From assembly GCA_039621445.1 (NCBI GenBank), contig CP154955.1:17960691-18024690 (forward strand): DNA of 64,000 nt. The letters run 5' to 3'. Source of the stretch: Euglena gracilis. Taxonomy: Eukaryota; Euglenida; Euglenophyceae; Euglenales. Below are positions 33,748 through 63,691 of this stretch, one piece after another (position 1 is the first letter of the stretch; each line of letters opens with the position of its first letter). The translations under genes and the position numbers were made by a program. A model generated the notes under the pieces. The model was not told the origin of the DNA. It was given only the letters and a program-made list of their open reading frames with translations, and did not search any database.

Positions 33748-34041
33748 TCAGATGCCCACACTGGCAGAAAGGTCGCCGGGTGGTTTTGGAACTATGACGA
33801 AGCACGACCCCAACAACATCCCCAGCCGTGGCTCATTGGTTCGGGCATAGCAGACAAGCACGCAGAATGCGTAGAGAGCACAATCAATGGCACAATGTGA
33901 AAGAGCGACCACGCCACTGTTCAAACCAACCGACCCATAAATTACAAACACAGCACCAGTTGCAATGGGTTGGGCACGACTAGGGGCGAACACGCCGGCC
34001 ACAACGATCAGCGCGACGAGAATGCTAAGAAATGAGTGCAT
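33748..34041 (-). CDS. Possible small membrane protein, 97 aa, single exon
   Basis: An uninterrupted frame starts MHSFLSILVALIVVAGVF, a good signal peptide or anchor, with a likely cut after SRAQ. It continues through hydrophobic stretches (TGAVFVIYGSVGLNSGV and CALYAFCVLVCY) to a stop. Composition looks coding but I do not recognise the family. It could instead supply the missing signal exon of the membrane-protein gene next door (31283), but I found no in-frame join that keeps the hydrophobic part. It also lies in the large intron of the glycosyltransferase gene. Confidence 0.35.
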   Translation of the reverse strand: MHSFLSILVALIVVAGVFAPSRAQPIATGAVFVIYGSVGLNSGVVALSHCAIDCALYAFCVLVCYARTNEPRLGMLLGSCFVIVPKPPGDLSASVGI

Positions 34042-34323
34042 GGCACGGCTGTCTTCAAAAGGTTTTGGCGAAGTGTGGCTGAGTCGACCGTTCACACCAG
34101 ACAAGGTCGTCATTGATCTGAGGGACAAATGGAGGTGGCTAACACAGCAGGCAGACAGACAGAGCAGCCAGCCAACCACACAGCCAACCAGACAGACAGA
34201 CAAGCCGGGGCCCAACCACTTTTGTATGCCAAAAGGTGCGCACATTCGGCTCATCGCAACAGTTGGGGAATTCGAAAGACCCCAATCAGGCCACGCCCTG
34301 GCAAGAAGCCACGACAAGAGCAG

Positions 34324-36341
34324 CTTCCCCTTTGACAGCTCCTCAATGTGGAACTTGCGGGCGGGCGGCATCGGTCCCCGCGCGGCGTGAGAGGCGCGGC
34401 GCCAAAACCCGGCGGGGATGGGAAGGGCAGGGGGGACTGCGAGGGTGGGGCGGAGTCGGCTTCCCCGGGCAACGGCCGTTGGAGACACAACACGCGACCG
34501 GCGAAGCAAGCCGCAGCCCGCACCTCGAGCGGTGTCGCTGACACGGCACAGTGGCCCGCCAGAGCATAGCGAGGCAGAGGTTGTGTGGACCTGAACGCGG
34601 TTCTTGCTGGTTTTCACTGGCAAACACATTCAAAAGGGAAACAGACAGATTGTGTCATCAGGAAAAAGAGCTGACCTCCCCTCATTGACAAGGGTGCCCT
34701 CCATCATTGTTCTGCCGCCTCTGGCGATGGTGATGCCCTACAGTTTGCACCCTGCCCAACAAGTTTTTCCAGGGCTTCCCACAGATTCGTGCCGATGCCG
34801 CTTGATTTCCATGTGTGGTTGTTTTTGATTATCCTTGCTACCAAAGAAAGTGTACGGTTTTTCATTCGTCTCACACAAAAAAATTCACACCTATAATATA
34901 ATGGATTTGTTCAATCAGAAATTTGGAGAATTTTTCAGAAAAAGGATTGCAGAAATTACCAAGAAACAACATCAAATGATTTTGCCATTTCTGGATTTGT
35001 TGCCAGCAATTTTGGGCTACTTTGGTGCCAAGAACTTCCTACAGATTTTCCATTTTCAGCTATTTCTAACCAGTTATTGACCATTTGGGCCAACTTGGGA
35101 TCAGCATCTGTTTCAACCTTTCCTACGAACGAATAAACAAACGAACGAACGAACGAACCAATGAAGCAAATGAATGAAAATTATAAATGAATCACAGATG
35201 AGATTTCTGTCCATTGATGAATGTGTTATTTTGAAAAGATCAACCTTTTCAAAGGAAAACAAACTTGGAAATAATGGAGCCGACCAGTCACCTCTTTGCC
35301 CTCTGTTCTGCCCCACCCTCTGCCATTCTTCACTGCCCTCCGCTCTATCCATCATCATCATCATCATTGTCATCAGGGTTGAGTGTGGTCATTTGTGCTT
35401 AATTTTGGGAATTCGTGCTGGTTCGCCTTAATTTGTGACATGACTTCATGGGGAATCCATGATTTTTCTCGTGTGTTTGCCCAGCGCACAACACACCGGT
35501 GGCTGAGGAGGAGGAAGCGGTCGGTGGCGTTGTTCACACACATCATGAGGTCGCCCATCACGGGGGGCAGCAGGATGTCCCCGTTGATGAACACGAGGGA
35601 CTTGGTAGTCGCGATGTTCATCGCCTGGTAGAACAAGGAACCCATCGCGGGCAGGGCTTTTTGTAGGTCTGGGGAGGGGGTCACCACACACCCACCCCAT
35701 GGGGGGGGAGGATCCAGGGGCACCCACTGTTTAGGGGTTAATTTCGGGGGGGGGGGCAAAAAATTCGGCATCGAAAATAGGCAAAAAATGACCAAAACCC
35801 TTCCTCTGCCCACAAGGCCCAGCAACAAGTATCAAATGACTGGGGAACCCTGTGAAAAAAAAAAATTCTGGCACATTGCGTCGGAACAATATTTTGGGTC
35901 TCGAAAAAGGCACAAGTATCGTTTTGGGACACTTTCTTAAATAAAAAAAAAGACCCCCAAAATACCCCAAAAAACCATTTTACCGGCACCAAAGAAAAGG
36001 TCATTCGTTCCCCGACGGGGTCCCGGACCCCCCCCCCTCGCCAGTCAGACGGGAGAGGCCCCGCCCAACAAAGCCAATGCTCGCTTGATACCCCACCCAA
36101 GGTGGGGGTCCCCACAGACCCACCTTCCCCCGGCGGTGGGCCCAACCTTAAAACCTTAAAACAACCTGATCGCGGGGGCTGGGGTGACTGGCTTGGCCCA
36201 CAGAGGCCCCTCGGGCCTCATCCCTCTGCACGGTGAGATGGTTGATCATGCATGTTTAGGAAACACATGTGGGGTACTTTCCCATGCATGTGTCTATTCA
36301 AGGGTGCATGCACATGTGTGTATGAGTGGGTGGATGGGTGC

Positions 36342-36420
<79 letters not shown>

Positions 36421-36438
36421 TGTGTGTGCGTGTGTGTG

Positions 36439-36523
<85 letters not shown>

Positions 36524-36528
36524 GTGCA

Positions 36529-36564
<36 letters not shown>

Positions 36565-37604
36565 TGTGCGAGTGTGTGTTTGTGTCCATAAAAAGTTGGC
36601 CCATTTGCATTGTCGACGGATACCCCAGCTGGATCAAACAGGTGGAAGATTGCGGATGGCAATTGGTGTTTAAATGGGGAGCTCAGCAGCGGATCCTTCG
36701 CGAGCTTGCATTCAAGCGCCGCACCCTGGGCCCTCTGGTCGGAGCTGTGCACCCCACGGCTTTTTTCATCCAGCAGCTTGACCTTGGGGGCTGGGGGCTG
36801 CGACTTCGGCCTAGCGCCAGAGGACAAAACCCACGACCTCCGGGGGGGGGGGGGAATGCATCCCCCACACACAGAAAAGTGGGAAGAGTGCAGGAGGCGT
36901 GAGCAGCACTGCTCATGCCTCCTGAGGGTGTAGACCCACCCACGGGAACCATCGCCGATTGTATGTCCTCACAGCACTGGAATTACACCAGAGTTGCTCA
37001 CCCGGCCAGGCGGAGCAACAAAAGAGCACTGGTGTAAGGGGTACCTGGCCACTCACCACACAGCAAACTGGGCCAGAAGGGAAATTAGCGCCGGGGCATA
37101 AACAGACAAGAAGCCTTTGTGCAACTGAGGGGGGGAGCACCGTACCACAAGCGCCGAGTGGAGATGGATGCTAACATTGAGGCACCGGAGCCTTTTGCTG
37201 GCGGCCAGCCCCAGGCTGGGGATGTGGCGCGCTCCCACGGTGGCAGCCAGCCGGTCCAAGCCTGTTGCCCCACCCCCGAACAAATGCGGCGAAGGGCCGC
37301 ACGAAGGGCACACTTCACGTGGAGAGCACCACCCATCTGTGAAACTGCGCTTTCTGGAAAAGGGTGTGCACAGGGCGGCAGGTGTGCTTGCATGTCTGTT
37401 CCACATGGAAGGTACTTAGAAATATCCTCTTCTGCCATCCCAACAAACAACAGCAACATCATTATCTCAGTTTGGAAAAATGGAAATCGAGACAAAAAAA
37501 AACCGTCGACGCACGTAAAAAGACACAAAGAATGTGAATGCTAAAATGCACTCAACACGGCAACAAAGCATGTATTTGCAGCATATGGAGAATTATGGAT
37601 GTCC

Positions 37605-37653
<49 letters not shown>

Positions 37654-38730
37654 GCGCGCGCGCGCGCGCGCACACACACAAAGCAACGCTCATACATGAA
37701 CGCTTTGGGAAAACCACCCCAGGTCAACAACACAACACACCATGCCCGGCACACCTTCCTCCGGGCCAAAGATCAGGATGTGGGGTCGGGGCCGCAGGGC
37801 GGCCCAGCTGCGGATGGCGTTGGTCGGGGCCACCCCCCTGCTCCTCGCCCCCGGCCGGGAACAGCAGCCGGGTGGGCTGGATCATCGCGATGTGCGGGTC
37901 CGTCATGGGCTTCGGGGCGCTGAAGATGGTGAACGTCCCCTCGTCGTACTGCGCGGGGGGGGGGGAGGGGGGGCAACGTTGGCGTTTGCAGTTGTCTTTG
38001 CGGTCTTTGAGATGATTACCGTCCCACTGAGCCGGAGCCTCATCCCATCTGTCGTCCGTTCCCGGCGCTGTGTTTTGCAAGGCAAGGGGAGGAGGTGTTT
38101 GGCTTGAGCCAGTTCCATGGTCTTGGAGGTTCTTGCCGGTTCGCGGTCGAAGGATTTGCATTCCAATTTTTTCAAAAAAAAACTGAACTGCTCAATACCC
38201 CGTAAAATACCAAAAAAAAATAAGCCCAACTCCGTATCAACAGAAGGGCACAAAAACATATGCACACCGATTTGGTCAAGTCCACGGTGTCTGCCAGCTC
38301 TGACTCACCATATGTTTCCTGTGTGCCTTCCTTCTGAAACCTGCCAGAGATTTGTTGGATGGGGGAATGAGTGAGAATAAATGAGTCACGAGGGGTGATG
38401 CCGTGGAATGTCTTAGAAATCGACCTCACACACAATGCTGATCACTTGGAACATGTATTGTAGAAATGGATGGATATGTGTGGTGGAAAATTAAACGGCA
38501 AACACACTTGAAAACATGCCTTGAAATAAATAGACCATGGGCTGTTGGCACAAAACGGATTGGCGACACTGCCACTGACAATCCAACCTGTTGTCGGGCA
38601 CAATGTAGTCGTCCATCTCGTTCTCCCTCTCCTCCACCCGGCCTTCCGCAACGTGCCCAACCCCCACCAGGGTGTCGTTCTCAACCGCCAGAGCTGCCTC
38701 GGTGTGCCTCTCCAGGGAGGAGACCACCTG
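34324..38730 (-). CDS. Glycosyltransferase, catalytic middle part
   Basis: Exons in gene order: 38608-38730, 37755-37947 (split by a 49-base intron at 37822-37870), 37212-37261, 35497-35655, 34324-34360. The joined product reads [12 protein letters not shown], then [45 protein letters not shown] and [18 protein letters not shown]. The order (NAIRSW, a FGPEEG strand end, RHIP, a NxD acidic motif, FLLL.HR) is that of a nucleotide-sugar glycosyltransferase of GT-A fold. The Asp in INGDI would be the metal- or sugar-binding acid. The last exon ends in KGK, fitting the KCDKPD start of the part at 19331. The 37755/37261 junction is ordinary GT-AG; the rest use direct repeats (ACGAC, ACC, CCTG, CCG). 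Confidence 0.72.
36341..36583. repeat. GT and GTGC microsatellite
   Basis: Alternating blocks of TG and GCGT units, in a glycosyltransferase intron. Confidence 0.97.
37605..37681. repeat. CA-CG-CA microsatellite
   Basis: CA array, then about 16 CG units, then CA again. Alternating purine-pyrimidine DNA of this kind can adopt Z form. Confidence 0.97.
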
Positions 38731-39674
38731 CACGGATCCGTGGGGGTGAGTTGATGGTGGCAAAAAAAACATAAAAGAAGATCCCCCTGTCCCAAAATCC
38801 AACCCCCCTCCCCGAGAAATGCCAACGCTTCAGGGGGGATGAAGGATTTGCCAAAAGCATGGCTGAAAGAGTCGTCCAGAAGACAAGAACGTTCTCGTCG
38901 CGCTGGGGGGGGGAGGCTATTGCTGGGGTCCACTGGCTGGCCATTTTTATAGACACAGGGAAAAAAGGACTAGCTACACCCCTTCCCACGGGGGGGGGGG
39001 GGGGCGACTAGAAAAAAGATTCCTCCGGCGCTGCGTGCCGAGGTGGAAATGACGTTTTACATTCATTTTTTGGCTGACTCCAGTCCAAAAAAAAATCCAA
39101 AAATGGCCAAAAATGGGCATGGTTGGCCAGTTTTTTTTGAAAAGAAATTGTCAGCCTTTGCGCCGGTCACTGGAAAAAAAAATTCACTGGCTAGCCCTGA
39201 GGGTGTGGTCTGGCAAAATTTCCACTACCCAAATTTGGACTAGCTGCAGTCCAGCCCCATACTGCACTGTCTTAGGCGGCCTAACTCGCACTTAGCTTTG
39301 AAAGTGACTGTAAATTTGCGCCAACGCGCAAAACCCAAAAAAAGTTTGGTTTTCGACCACCGTGGCCTGAGACTCGGGACAGTCTGAAAATAGTGTCTCC
39401 CTGCACCCGAGGGCCTGGGGACGAAAGCAACGACTAGGAACTCCACGGTCCACGGGCACAGCGCTCCCGAGTCCCAGTGTGCATGAACACAAGGCGGCGG
39501 GTGATGAAACGAGGGGACTCCACTTACTCATTTGCGCTTTGGCGCAAATTTTTGAAATTACAAAAAATAAAACCATTTGCGCTTTGGCGCAAATTTTTGA
39601 CTTTTTTGTAATTCAACACGTGGGTGACCATTGCCGCATTTGAACAATGATAACAACTTTTGAGTCAACATGTG

Positions 39675-40080
39675 TTTCCATTTGCGCCAAAGCGCAAGGG
39701 GTAGGCTCATGAAGAATGGAAATTTACGAGTTACCTTGCGCCAAAGCGCAAGTAGAAATACAATTTTTAAAATTGAAAAAGCAACATGGCTTTCGCCGAA
39801 GCGCAAATATAACTGTTTAAAACTTATCTCACAACGCAGGGAGAGAACAGCCCTGGTAGAGTAAGAACACCAGAGGGGATGGAGCACAAAAATGTAGAAC
39901 AGGGGGACGGAAGCCTACTCTCAGTCACGTTGACTTAAAACTGGTCAACATTGCGCGTCGGCGCAAGAGCCACGTTGCTTTGACAATCTTAAAAATGTAT
40001 TTCTACTTGCGCTTTGGCGCAATATAACTCTTAAATTTCCATTCTTCATGAGCCTACCCCTTGCGCTTTGGCGCAACAGC
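39675..40080. repeat. Long foldback, arms about 130 bp
   Basis: The left arm (about 39675-39805) contains GGGGTAGGCTCATGAAGAAT flanked by GCGCCAAAGCGCAAG palindromes. The right arm (about 39945-40080) is its near-exact inverse. About 140 bp separates them. Confidence 0.9.
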
Positions 40081-40897
40081 CATCAAGTTGTATTTTCCAT
40101 TTTTATCACTGCGGGTGGAGAGAGCAGTCGTGGAAGCATCTCATCACCAGAGCGGACAGAGCTCAGGTGGAGGGAAGCCTTGCCTGGGGCAGGAAGCCAA
40201 CCCCCTGGTCTGTGAAAACAACCACCAACTACTTGATATCCAGACGTGCCTTGTCCTATGCGTTGTAAACCCAACTTCCAGTGCCGGAGGATCCTCCCAC
40301 TTGCCTCGCACTTAAGCGTGCCTGAGGGCCCTTCTTTTTGGCCGACTTTTGAAAGTCGGAAAAATTCTGTTTGGAAAAGAACAGGTACCAGATAAACCCT
40401 GGGAACCACAGCCGAGGAAACAGTTTTGGACGCTGAAAAAGTGTTTTAAAGAAGCTCGTCACCCCCCTTTCCTCACCCTGGGTTTGAAGCACACAACTTT
40501 GGGGATGAGCGAATGGAATTGAGAACTTGAAATGGCCCATCAACAGCGGCGGAGAAGGGAAGACATGCTGACACACCTTTCTTCGGTATTTTGCAACCCA
40601 CCAGACAGCCACATGCCACCAGGCAGATGGAGGCATTGTTCAGCAGAAAAAGCCTTTCTGTCAACATCCCCAAAAACCCCACTTTGTGCACCGAGTGCAA
40701 GGTCACTGAGGCACCACAGCCTACCGCCCACCATTCGTCTTATTGTAACAACCACTTCCTCCCCAGCACCTGAATAGTTCAAAAGCACCAACCCAGCTTC
40801 TGGCACAGCAGCACACAAACCCTCCTCACCATTCTCCCCTATCCCCCACCTTCTCACACAGCACGAATGCATTCAAATACATCTGCCATTTAAAAGG

Positions 40898-41372
40898 ACA
40901 TTTGCGCTTAAGCGCAAATTTTTAGCTTGCGCTTAAGCGCAAATTAAAAATTTGCGCTTAAGCGCAAGCTAAAACAGAAGCCGCTGAGTTTGTGGGAGTC
41001 CCTCTGATGTGTTACGGTGTGTCGGGGGCCCCTCTCTGAACGGCCAGAGTGCAGGCTTGGTGAGGAAATACCTTGCGCCGAAGCGCAAACCGTCATACAA
41101 AAAAACTGAGAAGTGCAAACACGCGGCTGACGTGTAATGTGGATGAACAAGCAGTGCATTATGTAGGCATGTCCCTTGCGCTTCGGCGCAAATGTTTTTC
41201 CTTACCAAGCCCGCACTCTGGCCATGCAGAGAGGGGCCCCCGACACACCGTAACACATCAGAGGGACTCCCACAAACTCAGCGGCTTCTGTTTTAGCTTG
41301 CGCTTAAGCGCAAATTTTTAATTTGCGCTTAAGCGCAAGCTAAAAATTTGTGCTTAAGCGCAAATGTCCATA
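40898..41372. repeat. Long foldback, arms about 190 bp
   Basis: The left arm starts GGACATTTGCGCTTAAGCGC and includes CAGAAGCCGCTGAGTTTGTG and TGTTACGGTGTGTCGGGGGC. The right arm repeats all of it in reverse complement and ends at GCGCAAATGTCC. The loop is about 80-100 bp. It includes six GCGCTTAAGCGC palindromes. Confidence 0.95.
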
Positions 41373-42089
41373 ACCATTGCCTTCTGTGCCCGGCAGTGTG
41401 GGGCCTGGCGTTGCTCACCAGACGTTGGGAGAGGTCCCTAGGCTCGCCCTCAGTCCCCCCAACCCCCCCCCCACCAGGGTGGTTCCCGCTGCACCGCTCC
41501 TCGCGCTTCAAGCACCCAGGGATCACAACTTTGTGACATGCCGTTTTTTCCAACTTTTCACAACGTGCATGTAGAGTCCACCCTCTGGATGCCTCAGCAG
41601 CCAAACTCTTCACGGACATATCACAGAGCCAAAAAAGCCACAAAAAGGGCCAATTGTCACCTGGACTGTGTGGTACCATCCGGGGAACACGGTCAAGGCT
41701 TCAAAAACAAGGGACTCGCAACGGGGGTTTCGGCCCATTTTTGGGAAAATTCACGTGTCCCGGCGGTCAAACCCAGGGTTTTGGACCTTTTTCAAAATGG
41801 TGCACAGGCCGAAAAACACCAAAATTGGGCCTGTTCCCCAGGTCCCAACATCGGAAAATGATGCACACGCCACCGTGGAGGGTCTCCGCGGAACCAGAGG
41901 GTCAAAAGGGTGGGTTCTACCGCCGGGTCTCAAAGAAATCGAAAATTTGCGCCAAAGCGCAAGCTAAAAATGAAAACCTTAAGTGCGAGTTAGGCCGCCT
42001 AAGACTGTACCGTACCAGTACTGCAAACCCTAGAGAAATAGACTGCTGGGGGGGGGGGGGGGGGAGAGGGCCACACCGTGAAGCGAGGG

Positions 42090-49770
<7,681 letters not shown>

Positions 49771-49774
49771 CCCC

Positions 49775-52700
49775 GGCCTCGCGCCGGCATCAAGACCGCA
49801 TCTGGGGGGGCGGAGGTTGGGTGGCTGGGGAGGAGGGGAACGAGGGCATGGGCCCTGGGTGGGTGCAGGCAGGTGAGGCAGGAGAGGGGAGGCAGCCCTG
49901 CCCAGCCCGCAGCAGGGCAGGGTTGGGGTGGCAGCTGAAGGCTGCTGGCTGGAGCCCCCACCCCAAGCAGCCAATAACGTACCACCTCCCCAAAGTATGA
50001 GCCACCTCCGATGTAAAAGTCCCCAAAGTTTCCTTTGGAGGCGTGGCATTATTTTTCTGTGGAATTTTGATCCCACCCCCCATGAATTGGAAACCCCACC
50101 CACATCAGCCCGCCCTTCCCAGCCATTCTCCAGCCTCAAGCTGGGACACCCCACTGGGACTGTGACCCCACCCCGACTAGCCCTCGGATGATGCTGGGTG
50201 GAACCTGGACCTTCCGGTCCAGATGCAACCTGATTAGCCTTGGATTGGATCAGATTGACCAGCATCGTGCTGGCCTCATTTGTGCTTTCGTGCCCCCTCC
50301 TCTATCTGAAATAGCCTCTACACAGCTAAAAAAGTATCTATGCACATGCACAGATGTATACCTCCCCCCCCTTGTCCAACGACCACTAAATATCGCTACT
50401 GACCGGGGGGGTCATTATTTTGGCCAAATATCACTACTGACCGGGGGGGGGGGGGTCGTTAGACAAGACCGGGGTCAAAAAATTTTCTCCCGCTTCGCGC
50501 CAAGGTGAAAAAAAACCCAACCTAGCCAAAATGACCACAAAAGCCCCCAAAAAAATGACCACAAAAAGCCCAAAACTGACACAAAAAGCCCGAAAAAGCA
50601 ACCAAAATAACTAAAATGGCTTGAAATAACCTAAAATTGTCCAAAAACACCAACAATGTTCACAAAAGATTGTGAAAAATAACCCAAAATCACCAAAATG
50701 ACGCAAAATGGCCAAAAATGCGATAAAATGCTCATTTTGACCCAAATTAGCCCAATATTTTCCAAATCAGTGACAAATAGCCCCCAAATTGGCAAAAAAT
50801 GATCCAAAAGGGCCATAACTCTCAGAAAATAAGTAAACATTACAGGCCCCACATGATTGTTGCAGAAAAAAAAACGCGGACGTCTGGAAAACCAGATCAC
50901 CTGGAAAAAGATCGCTACTGACCGGGGGGGGGGGGGGTCGTTGGACAAGGCCGGTCGTTGGACAGGGGGGGGAGGTACGTGTACACATGCACATACACAA
51001 ACTCTTCAAGCTGGGGGCTTTGAATTTGTGCTTGGCCTTAAGCTCTGTATTTGGGGGGAGGGTAAGTGTGCTGCAGAGCGCTTTGGGGGAAGTTCTTATG
51101 GAACGCCCACCTGCTGTAAATGTATCGACCCATGGTGCCACCCCTCAGCAACGGTCACCCCAGGGCCATTGAATTTCCCCACTGTGAGGCCAGATTTATC
51201 ACCTCCCAAAATGTATCCCCTCCAAAACGTGCAGTAATGAACGTGACCCCAAATCACACGCAAGGATGCTCAAGGGCGTGGGGGGGAGGGCATCAAGGCT
51301 GGGAAATCCTCCACCCCTTCCCCCTGGCCAGGTCCGCAGGAAATGAAAGCCGGTTTTCTGATCCCCCGAGGTGGACACTTTTCGGACACTTTTTGCAAAT
51401 GTATCCAAAGATTAACCAAATAGATCAACCGTAGAGGTCCCGTGACTATTATATTTTAAGAAATGTTTTATATATTGTTTTAAATATACATAATTTACAA
51501 AATTCATAAATATATAATATATACAATATATATGTTATTTTAATATAATATATAATATATTCAACATATAATATATTGTAAAACACCTTCAAAATGGCAT
51601 TTTGTCTCGGTGGGGCTTTGTGAATTCTTCTTCAACCTTACCACCAATTTGTGGTCCATTGGCAGCGACTGGAACCGCGCGTGTCTCAAGGGTCCTTCCT
51701 CAACCCCCCAATCCCACCATGGAGGTCTGAAGGACCCACACCAGGGCAGGGAAGTGCCCCACACACAGCGGCGAGCAGCGCGGTGACATGTCGACTCGGC
51801 GGGGGCCTCCCCCTCGTCCAAGCGGCGGCAAGCCAGGGGGACGAAGCCCGTGTCCGTCGCCCGCCGGCAAAAGCCAGCCGGCCCTCCCTGGGTCGCTGTA
51901 CAGAATTGGCCGCGGCCAGTGCCTTGTGGGATTGCGTGTGCCGCGCTGGGGGGTGAAGGGTACAGAGGACGCACGGAGGGGGTCGCGCTTAAACGAAATG
52001 GAGGAAGCAGCCCACCTGTACCACTCCCAGAACTTGAGGGATGATCCAGCGACGCAAAAAGTAGGCAACACCGATGTGTCGGAGTTGGGGGGGGATGTAG
52101 CTTGTGCAGATATTGACTTTTTTTTGACACATTTGACCACTCAAAACCTCGGAGAGATGACCACAATGAAAAGCAACACCAGCAGTGTCTTCAATTGAAT
52201 TGACACGGTGGTTTTTGGTGCCAAAGGGCAACTGTGGCAAAGATGGACAAACCCCACTGCCATCCTCCACGACTGGGAATTCCTAATTTCTTAATTTGGG
52301 TTGGCAAACGACCAATTTGGTCGACATAATACTGTAATAATTGTGGTTTGCGTTCCTCATTTTTCAAAAAAAAATATTTGTTTGGCTGACCAAAATCTGG
52401 GTGGTAAATGCATAATTTTCTTTGCAAAAAAAATACTCATTTTGGGTGGCTAATTTTGTGATAATTTGGTGTGCAAAAGGCTAAGTGGCGTTGAAGTGAG
52501 TTCTCACAGGTATCACAGTGAGTTCTCAAAGAGACCGTCGGAAACGAGCATAAGTGATAGTTGAGTTGGACTGGGGGAGGGGGGGGGGCGAAGGCAATGA
52601 ACGCAAAGAGCTTTCAAACTTGGCTTGATGCATATGGGGGACGCAGAGCGTATTGCAGAAGGCTACAACCAAGGGTCCCCCAAGTGCATTCACCCGAGTT

Positions 52701-53598
52701 GGGCAGCATTTTGGGGCCTGGTATCTTTCAGATGCCAATTTATCTCGCTAATATGGCACAGATTGACGGTCATTAAAATGGCCAATATTCATCTCCGACC
52801 GGGGGGGGGGGGTCGTTGGACAAGGAGAGACCCAGGCAGGAAAATAATTGGGCAGTTGGGGGAATACACCTTTTGTTTTTGTTTGGCCATTTTTTGGCTA
52901 ATTACGTCACTTTCGCCACTTTTGGCCATTTTTGACAATTTCAGCAATTTCTTGGCGACTCTTGTCCATTTTGGGCAACTAAAAACAAAAAAATTTGGCT
53001 GTGCGTCACAACCTTGAACAAAGGTCCAATTGCTTTTTTTTAAAAAAAATGGGGCCAATTATATGCCAATTTTTTTCAGGGCATTTTCGGGGTTATTGGC
53101 CTTTTCCCTGTAATTTTGGCATTTTCAGCCATTTTATTGTGTCGTTCACAATTTTTGGCCATTTTGCACCTTCTTTGCAAAACACAACAGCATATAATTC
53201 ACACAGTATTCCCATGCTTCGGGAACCAACATCGTATCCAAAAAGATCACATCTGAACGGGGGGGTAGTTGTTGGACAAGCCTCGTCGCTGGGAGGGAGA
53301 TACCCCAGCCGCAGCTGGCGGCAGCGCCCCTCCAACAATTTCACCTCCCACAGCAGCCCAGCCAGGACCAAATCCTTGATTCACACGCGAAGCAAACGAC
53401 CATCACTTGCCCGACTTTGTGATGGCCGGCACAGGGCAACCCCCCAACGGGGGGAAAGGTCGGGGACGGCCAGCGAAAGGACAGGGAATAGCCCTCCGAC
53501 GGCGGCCGCTGCACCGTCCGCCGCCCCGCCACGGCCCACCGGGGAACCGGCCAGCGGGCCACCCCTCCGACCCCCACCCCGCGGGGGCGGGAGGGGGA
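49775..53598. other. Intergenic region, no gene supported
   Basis: It lies between the glycosyltransferase start and the KH/RS protein stop and holds repeats. A GC-rich patch (51750-51960) has minus-strand coding-like composition (GQFCTATQGGPAGFC and on), but I could not join it to anything. Confidence 0.5.
50338..50995. mobile_element. Inverted-repeat element ending in CTGTCCAACGACC-type sequence
   Basis: The left end contains ACCTCCCCCCCCTTGTCCAA CGACC. The right end is its inverse, with GGTCGTTGGACAAGG and GGGGGAGGTACGTGTACACA. The internal motif ATCGCTACTGACCGGGGGG recurs near both ends. Solo copies of GACCGGGGGG...GTCGTTGGACAAG lie at about 52795-52822 and 53255-53282. Confidence 0.6.

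Positions 53599-63691
<10,093 letters not shown>

Larger units (their letters stand above)
39271..42003. mobile_element. Palindrome-rich element with inverted ends (copy 2)
   Basis: The left end (39271-39296) starts CTTAGGCGGCCTAACTCGCA. The right end (41978-42003) is its inverse, CTTAAGTGCGAGTTAGGCCG onward. The interior holds at least 14 short palindromes of the type TTGCGCTTTGGCGCAA or TTTGCGCTTAAGCGCAAA and two long foldbacks (39675-40080 and 40898-41372). No transposase frame is visible. It lies between glycosyltransferase exons ending at 42090 and starting at 38730, so it sits within an intron. The ends are shared with the element at 847-3712. Confidence 0.7.

Noticed and set aside
40898-41372. 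CRISPR-like array (regular short palindromes)
   Set aside because: Spacing is irregular, the units are arranged as inverted arms, and the surrounding genes are eukaryotic with introns.
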